From Hexactinellida sp. DTS-2022 (Eukaryota; Porifera; Hexactinellida): a DNA stretch of 64,000 bases. Position numbers and translations under genes: made by a program. Below, piece after piece: positions 57,721-64,000 of this stretch. The stretch's first letter is position 1. Every line of letters begins with the position of its first letter. Under the pieces are notes generated by a model that was not told the origin of the DNA, searched no databases, and saw nothing but the letters and a program-made list of their open reading frames with translations. Where the stretch lies: the NCBI GenBank assembly GCA_028753945.1, contig JAPNXP010000017.1:868001-932000 (forward strand), read 5' to 3'.

Positions 57721-58598
57721 CAGGGACTTCTTTAATATAGGGACTGTAAACTTCGTTTTACGGTAAAATTAGCGTAGGCCTAAAACAGTATTGTTACTTA
57801 TTGATATCCCGTAATCCGCTAATGCTAGACACAGGAAATGTATTATTGTCATATAGGAAGTCATATTTTGGGAATCCAACGGTCATATTGGTTTATCGAA
57901 AATATTTGTGGAATGTAAGTTATGCGATTCTCACACCTTTCCATATATGGTAATATTGTTAAAATCTCGAGATTAGTTAGTTTTATACATATGAAATGTA
58001 TCATTGGCGAATGGGAAATGAGAATTCATATTTAGGGACTCAGTAGATCACATTGATTTACCTAAGGCGTTCCCCTTAGCCTATATTATTATTTTGGCAC
58101 TCTCCACAGAGGATTGCCCCGACCCTGTTTTGTAGTTTAGCTAATTCTTACCTATCAGATATCTGTCATTATGTTGTAAAACTACTAATCTCGAGATTTT
58201 AACAATTTTACCATATATGGAAAGGTGTGAGAATCGCATAACTTACATTCCACAAATATTTTCGATAAACCAGTATGACCGTTGGACTCACAAAATATGA
58301 TTTCCTGTACGAAAATGATGCATTTCATATGTATAAAGTAAAGTAATCTCGAGATTTTAACAATATTACCATATATGGAAGGGTGTGGAAATCGCATAAC
58401 TTACATTCCACAAATATTTTCGATAAACCAATATTACCGTTGGACTCCCAAAATATGACTTCCTATATAACAATAATACATTTCCTGTGTCTAGCATTAG
58501 CGGATTACGGGATATCAATAAGTAACAATACTGTTTTAGGCCTACGCTAATTTGACCGTAAAACGAAGTTTACAGTCCCTATATTAAAGAAGTCCCTG
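57721..58598. mobile_element. CAGGGACTTC foldback element, complete
   Basis: 878 bp. Begins CAGGGACTTCTTTAATATAG and ends with its reverse complement; 7-bp GTAGTAC on both sides (57714-57720 and 58599-58605). Long arms hold one sub-repeat on the left and two on the right (each with CACACCTTTCCATATATGG). The short non-repeated centre includes ATCAGATATCTGTCATTATG. No ORF. The arms resemble DNA just upstream of the THAP/P-type transposase at 61958. Confidence 0.88.
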
Positions 58599-58671
58599 GT
58601 AGTACTAACTTAATATGCATTAACATCGCATTGATAACTACCCAATTCTCTAGGTAAATCCTTTGTATAGT

Positions 58672-59372
58672 AAATTTTCAATTAATGTTAAGTCCGATAG
58701 CATCAATTCCTTTCATCACCGCTTTAAAAATATCAACTCCAGTCGTTGTATCGTAAAGGCTGTGTAAGTTCGCCAATTCTTCTGTAAGATTAAACTTTGA
58801 ATCGATGCCTCTTACAAAAACAGCAAGTTGAGCTGTATCAGTGGCATCTATGCACTCATCAAAGGCTAGAGAATAGTACTCGAACTCACTTGCACGTTTT
58901 TCTAATGTAAGTTTAGGTCCGTTGATAAATTTTCTATTCTACGACTAATTGTCATTCTTGAAAGACTTCTGTTTCTCTGGGCACATAATTTTCACGGTAA
59001 TATGAACACATTCTTTGATAAATTCACCATCAGTAAATGGCTTATATTTATTTGCAATAAGTTTGCTAATTTCAAAGCTTGCACGAACAGCTTAGCTTTT
59101 TTGAAATCGTAAAAATAGTTTGCTGTACCGAAAGTTTCCTTTTTAATGATTCTACTTTATCCTTTCGTATCTGCCCTAAATACGCTTTGTAATCTTGATG
59201 ATTAGAATTTAATGCCTTTGTATGTTGTACTCTTTGATGACTGCGATGGCCTGCTTGCATAGTAAGCACGTTGGTTAGTTTTTGAAGTTGGTAGAAAATA
59301 TTTCTCCGTCCAGCTGTCGTTGAAATTTCTAGCCTCGATATCAACTTTCCTTTTCTTAGAACAAGGTTCCAT
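58672..59372 (-). pseudogene. hAT transposase (GTF2IRD2/ZBED-type) N-terminal fragment
   Basis: Starts at the ATG at 59372: MEPCSKKRKVDIEARNF, followed by W-EKYF-type text, the usual start of this group. After several frameshifts the catalytic-core start appears near 58680-58880: FDECIDATDTAQLAVFVRG and TTTGVDIFKAV, matching the L-DE-TD-SDTAQLA-F-RG block of these transposases, which includes the first catalytic Asp. The later catalytic and dimerisation regions are absent. In these genes the protein would excise and insert hAT elements; this copy cannot. Confidence 0.8.
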
Positions 59373-59429
59373 TAATTAATATGAAGATACTGTATAAGTA
59401 TTCTTCACGATATTTAGGAGATAACTAAG

Positions 59430-59476
59430 CACAGTATCTTAAATTTCAATTTTAAATTGAAATTTAAGATACTGTG
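59430..59476. repeat. 47-bp palindrome
   Basis: CACAGTATCTTAAATTTCAA plus TTT pairs perfectly with the right half (AAATTGAAATTTAAGATACTGTG) across one base. It lies in the 5' untranslated part of the hAT fragment. Confidence 0.9.
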
Positions 59477-59732
59477 TTTTATTAGTTTATATTTATATAC
59501 ATCTAAGGATTATTACTAAACACATGCACCTGTCTGGTATTTTAATTAATAATCAATAAGAATCCTTAAAATATCAAATAAATTGATATTTGACACTGAG
59601 TATGAATGTAATCGAATTGTGGTTTAGGGATTGTTCAGGAAGAAATAGTATATATTACGGAGTGCAAAAGTTTTAGTGCAGGTTTGCGCGGGCCGGATTA
59701 AATCTACGCGGGCCGTATGTTGGGCACCCCTG

Positions 59733-60561
59733 ATCTAATTCGATTGTTTCAACTCGTTATTATTATATTGATTCAACTTGTGAGATCGAGTAGGCTTCTA
59801 TTTTCCAATTGAAAACTATGATTATATATTTCATAACAACGACAGATTATGTGATTATATTTACTTCTGCGATAATATTATTGCACTGTTCATATACTGA
59901 CGTAATTAATTATAATTAATTCAGTTAGTATATGACTTATATAGATGCTTCCAATATGTTTATTAGGGGTTATCAAGTGTGCGGAATTGAAATTTGATAG
60001 CCAAATTAATTAATTAATTATTTATGACAAAATAATTTAACCTAATAGATGTAAGTTGACATTGAAATTGGTGTTAAATAATGAAAAATATTAATAATTA
60101 TTTATACTAACTAATTAAATATAATAAATCTCAGAGATGATACAAGATAGAAACAAACTTCCAATTGATCAATTGATCCTTATGCCACGTAACACCTATA
60201 CAAATGGGTCCAGACACCTTGAGGTGGTGATGAGACGTCAAAAAAATGTGTTTTTACAATTTTGTGAATCATATATTTCGAATGGGTTGGTTGGTGTTGG
60301 GTGATCACCCAACACGCACATAAAAAATGCTGACTCATCACTTATTATATTCTACTGAAACTTGAATATCTCTAAAATGAAGTGAGCAAACTTCCACCAC
60401 TCTAAGGGTCGATGCCTTTTGAACACCTTTCTGAAATAATTTAACACCTTCATAGTGATGATGACATGGCGAAAAGATCCAAAATTGCAGCTGTGCCGAA
60501 ATAATTTTCCTTTTGAGGCACTATCAATAAACCACCAAAAATATAGCTGCAATTTTTGATT
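59733..60561 (+). repeat. Hairpin unit (partial F1-E1), H at about 60476-60561
   Basis: Starts inside F1 directly at the hAT end. E1 is complete, with GTTGGGTGATCACCCAAC. H is cut short: the right arm has lost most of its inner stem (ATATAGCTGCAATTTTTGATT). Confidence 0.85.
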
Positions 60562-61345
60562 TTTTATTATTGATCCGTATCGTCTCCACAGAACAGAGTT
60601 ATAATTACTAAGAACTAAAATTTTCATGACAGGTGTTTCATGGGTTACAGATGTGCACCTGGGCTCACGACTTTTTATCACATTTTTTTGGACACATTTT
60701 TACACCTCTTTAATGTTAGAAAAAGAACAATAAATTGTGCGCGAATATTCAAATTATATGCATTCGATAGAGAATTTAATTCTACACCTTGTCACAGTGC
60801 ACGAATTTTCAAAATGCCTTTCATTTGTACCACAATTTAATTTCAAATTTCCTTTGTTTACTAACACTTCAATTTCAATTAAAGTGTTAAATCTAATTCT
60901 AGTGTTTCAATGCGTTATTATTATATTGATTCAACCTGTGAGCTCGGTTAGGCTTCTATTTCCATTTGAAAACTAAGATTTTACATTCCATAACAACGAC
61001 ATATTATGTGATTAGATTTATTCCTGCGAGAATATTCTTGCACAATGGATACACTGACATATTTAATTCTAATTAATTCGCTCTGTGTTTAACTTTTCGA
61101 GACGGTTCCAATTAGATTAATGGGGTTATCGAGTGCGCTGAATTCAAATATGATAGTGAAATTCAATTTAAATTAATAATTATTGCAAATAATTTAACTT
61201 AACTTATTTTGCAGTACATAAAATGGTGTTAAATTATTAATAAATTAATTAAATATTTATACAAATTTAGGCCACATAAAATAAATTACTTGTTTATCAT
61301 CCATATTTTTCGAGAAAATTGGGACGGCGGACGGGATTTTATTTT
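60562..61345 (+). repeat. Hairpin unit (F1) ending in GGACGGCGGACGGG
   Basis: F1 start (GATCCGTATCGTCTCCACAG) and about 700 bp of unit. Then TTTAGGCCACATAAAATAAA...GGACGGCGGACGGGATTTT, shared with 9001-9085. No E1 or H follows. Confidence 0.82.
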
Positions 61346-61445
61346 TATTTTTTATTTCCATTAATATGCAAATAATATCATCCTATGCCAAAAAAATATA
61401 AACATTTAATTTATTCAGAAAATAACATGACAATGCCCAAATAAT
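61346..61445 (+). repeat. Duplicated array-flank sequence, copy 2
   Basis: Same sequence as 19801-19905 (TTATTTCCATTAATATGCAA...ACATGACAATGCCCAAATAAT) with a few differences. It again lies directly after the hairpin repeat. Confidence 0.6.
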
Positions 61446-61529
61446 TAAAGTAATCCAGATCGCCAATATGCTTACTTATTATCGCATGATGACGTAATCA
61501 CTAAAATTTCACATTGTTAAATTTGACTA

Positions 61530-61957
61530 TTTAGGCCATAGACTACTTAATACTATGGACTGTCGACTCTCAATCTCGGGTCCATTGTTATCTCTAGAAC
61601 TATTAATTGTATTGATATTAAATGTATTATTGTTGAATAGGAAGTCGTATATGGTGATGCCATTGGTCGTATTGGCATATCTCAAATATCTCTGGTTTTT
61701 TAGTTTTGCGGTTTTCACACCTTTCCATATATAGTAAAAATGTTGAAAACTCGGGATCAGTTAAAGTTAGACATGACGAATGTATTATGGGCGAATGGGA
61801 AGTTGTATATACGGAGTTTATTAATCCTATTAGCTTATCTTAAATATTTCTAGTTTTTTAGTTTTGTCGTTTATGACTAATCTATATTTTATGCATATTT
61901 ACTTAATATTTTTGAGTTTTTAGTTAACTATTTACTAGCCACGTTTTCAATCCAAAG
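61530..61957 (+). repeat. Diverged sub-repeats upstream of the THAP/P-type gene
   Basis: Two copies of the foldback element's sub-repeat: AATGTATTATTGTTGAATAGG...CACACCTTTCCATATATAG (61622-61735) and AATGTATTATGGGCGAATGG (from 61780). The order (full unit, then the GCGAATGGGAA unit) matches 57840-58020. Confidence 0.7.
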
Positions 61958-63153
61958 ATGCCCAGACGTTGTGAAGCATTTAATTGTCGAGGGAATTATA
62001 GTCGTAAACCTTACTCGCAATTAGTTAGCTTTCCATCAAATGAAAACGAAAGAAAAACTTGGATTGGTGCAATGCCCAATAATCCCCAAACTTTAATTGG
62101 AAGAAAGGAAATTTGGATATGCGCTTCACACTTTGACTGCGATTGGGTAAAAACAAGAGGAGGGAAAAGTCCTGCTAAGCCACCTACTATATTTCCTGGT
62201 GTTCCCAAATCATGCATGAAACAAAGTAAAACCATCCCAAGAACTACTAAATTTGCAACATTTTATGCAAGAAAGGAAATGGGAGAAGATTTGGAAGAAA
62301 AACTCGATAAAATCAACAATTATCAGAACTTTGTTAATTATATTGCATCACATGTTACTAATTTTCGTTTTATTAATAACGGAAAGGATTTAACCATGTT
62401 TATGATCGACACACTTGGTAAAAAAGTCGTCCAATTTTTACATTTCCGAAAAGTCGAATCCACATTTGGATATTTACAACTCGTATTGGAAGTAAAAAAT
62501 GGATTTGAAGTGCCCAACAACAAATTTGATTTGCAAAAGAATAACTTTCTACATAAATGGTCACAGTTGAGCAATATAATATCTGTAATGAATTGTTATC
62601 ATCCATCAAACTATTTATAAAAAGCTATGAAAGAGCTTAACAAAATTGAAGAATTACAAGATTCGCCGAACTTTCAATTCATTATGGGACAATTGGACCT
62701 CCTTTTGCCACAAGTTAAAGGACGCCGTTATACTAAGCATATCGTTATCTTTGCAGCCGAGTTACTTTGCATATCACCAGCAGCATACAGGTTGTTAAGA
62801 AATTCTAAAACCATTACACTACCAAGAGAAAAATTAATTCGAGAGTTAATGTCAAAATCATATCAAGACAACAATTTGGCAAAACTTTTTGAAACATTGA
62901 AGCCACAACAACGTTTGGTAAACATATTATTTGATGAGGTCAAACTTAAAAAAGCAATGCGTTTTACTGGGGGGCATGTAGTTGGTCATGCAGCTAACAA
63001 ACCAGAAGAACTTGCAACTTCAGCATTAGTAATTGAATTAATATGTCATTATGGTGGACCAAGGTACATCATAAGAATTATTCCTGTCACATGCCTAAAA
63101 TCTTATCAATTAAAAGAAATGCTATTGGAAGCTGCTTTTGTCGTAAGAAAAAA
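61958..63153 (+). pseudogene. THAP-domain P-element-type transposase, one in-frame stop, 3' truncated
   Basis: Begins with a clear THAP zinc finger: Cys5, Cys10, Trp35, Cys55, His58 and a KPPTIFPGVP box (residues 74-83), which binds DNA. A helical stretch follows (GEDLEEKLDKINNYQNF). An in-frame TAA at 62618-62620 breaks the frame; the same frame continues at 62627 and reads as the P-element transposase core: VNILFDEVKLKKAMRF (probable first catalytic Asp), TGGHVVGHAANKPEELATSA and CHYGGPRYIIRIIPV. At 63154 a hairpin repeat cuts the gene off; the remaining core and C-terminus are absent. THAP9-like proteins and Drosophila P transposase share this layout. The sub-repeats upstream tie it to the CAGGGACTTC foldback family. 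Confidence 0.88.
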
Positions 63154-63320
63154 AATCCAAAATTGCAGCTGTGCCGAAGTATTTCCCTTTGGTGGCACTA
63201 TCTATTGGTGGCTACCGGTTGGGTAATTGATAGTGCCTCCAAGGAAAATACTGTCGTCCAGCTGCAATTTTGGATTTTTTTTTCGCCATGCCATCATCAC
63301 TATGAATAAGATTACCTTCA
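63154..63320 (-). repeat. Hairpin H (63154-63276) plus a stub of E1, inserted in the THAP gene
   Basis: Minus-oriented hairpin with matched changes in its arms (AGTAT left, ATACT right, against AGCAT/ATGCT elsewhere). It is followed by only ~25 bp of E1 (CGCCATGCCATCATCACTAT). The left edge of H abuts transposase coding sequence directly. Confidence 0.85.
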
Positions 63321-63693
63321 AAGATAGTAGTTTATCACAATAATTCAGAAGAATAAAGTAATAAAGTATTAAAAAAGACTAAAGTCAGAAAGTGAAATAA
63401 TGAAAAAGATAACAATTAGAAATTTATATTTTAATTTATACTTCGATAGAATTAATTTGTACTTCAATAGAATTAGCTAAACTGAAATGATGCAGGTGGA
63501 GTCATGCAAGTAATGACTAAAACTCAATATGTGCAGTGAATTAAAGACTTCTTACTCTCGACCAATTAAATTAGAGCTTCGGTTAGGCATTCTATATGCA
63601 CACTAACAATTGATAGAATATCCTTTTATACTAATTGGATGCTAGCTGCTAATCCATACTGGGACAACCCTCGAATTTAATTGGCTAAGCCAT
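63321..63693. other. No gene; Helitron-like fragment in reverse
   Basis: 63600-63690 contains AACCCTCGAATTTAATTGGC, the reverse of the interior of the Helitron-like copies at 2450 and 3000. The remainder is AT-rich without features. The transposase frame does not resume here. Confidence 0.45.
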
Positions 63694-63860
63694 AATTGGA
63701 TTAAATAGGTGTTAAAATTATTTGATCATAAATCGTAACCCCAGGTGCAAATTAGAAGGGCACTCCGCACCTACATGCCAAGTTTCAGCTCTCTATGTAT
63801 AAAGGTGTGGCCAGGGAACCGTCTACGGAGGGAAATATATATATATATATATATATATAT
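63694..63860 (-). repeat. F3 start module, minus, then (AT)n
   Basis: Reversed F3 (CCCAGGTGCAAATTAGAAGG, CTACATGCCAAGTTTCAG, GGTGTGGCCAGGG...CTACGGAG) followed by an (AT)n run at 63834-63860. Confidence 0.85.
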
Positions 63861-63861
63861 T

Positions 63862-63914
63862 AAAGGCAGTAAGATTAGAACTGGGCCACTACACTATAGT
63901 ATAGTCGGCACAGT
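63862..63914 (-). repeat. ACTG palindromic repeat, 1 copy, minus
   Basis: One copy with ACTACACTATAGTATAGT (a single change in the palindrome). It again follows an F-module start. The last 86 bases of the window show nothing recognisable. Confidence 0.93.
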
Positions 63915-64000
63915 AAAAAGGGGGGGATACATTATTTCATTTATCTGTAACAATTGCCCTTTAAACCAGCAAACTTATATTCAACTTGGTGGCCCCGGAA

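Larger units (their letters stand above)
58606..59732 (-). mobile_element. hAT (Charlie-like) transposon fragment
   Basis: The right end 59722-59732 reads, reversed, CAGGGGTGCCC, followed by AACATACGGCCCGCG, the familiar GC-rich start of Charlie-like hATs. The transposase runs leftward from 59372. The left part is missing where it meets the foldback element. Confidence 0.75.

Overview
The window is nuclear DNA from an AT-rich animal genome, probably an invertebrate. I judge this from the mix of FLYWCH/MULE, KRBA2-type integrase, THAP/P-type, hAT, Ty3/Gypsy and Helitron-like elements, and from one exon of a nuclear-receptor ligand-binding domain; the species cannot be named from the sequence. 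Almost all of the 64 kb is transposon-derived. The one convincing host-gene piece is the last coding exon of an NR2-type nuclear receptor (52250-52500, + strand), with a 3' splice site before it and an AATAAA after it.

Layout. 0.25-4.4 kb: a Mutator-like (MULE) transposon with sub-repeated terminal inverted repeats (TIRs). It carries a decayed FLYWCH-transposase-RING gene and has been split by three tandem Helitron-like copies. 5.2-6.6 kb: a KRBA2-like integrase pseudogene cut by two hAT-type MITEs, one filled with a (GGATGC)n array. 6.9-8.8 kb: a truncated Gypsy gag-pol on the minus strand. 8.8-19.8 kb and 25.4-46.9 kb: a dense array of one non-coding repeat family. Each unit is about 0.7-1.7 kb and ends in a hairpin of about 118 bp ('H'). 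Upstream of H lie interchangeable start modules (here F1, F2, F3) and end modules (E1 long, E2 short). Clusters of a second, ~59-bp palindromic repeat ('ACTG' repeat) sit at the unit junctions. Blocks of units switch strand, giving multi-kilobase palindromes. 19.8-25.4 kb: MITEs, a second degenerate MULE and Helitron-like debris. 48.7-51.4 kb: a KRBA2-like integrase gene between long TIRs (Ginger-like), containing two nested hAT-type insertions. 52.2-53.0 kb: the nuclear-receptor exon. 53.5-61.4 kb: foldback elements, hAT MITEs with exact 8-bp target duplications, a hAT transposase fragment and old copies of the hairpin unit. 61.5-63.2 kb: a THAP/P-type transposase pseudogene cut off by a hairpin copy.

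How the parts relate. No operon or pathway is present. The useful links are mobilisation relationships. The foldback elements at 53.5 and 57.7 kb share sub-repeats with the region just upstream of the THAP/P-type transposase, so that gene is the likely source of their transposase. The hairpin unit and the ACTG repeat share the decamer CTGTGCCGAC and behave as one system of palindromic, modular, strand-switching repeats. Arm-to-arm co-changes in the hairpin are the most unusual signal here. All coordinates, motifs and target duplications were read by eye; no searches, folding or alignments were run.
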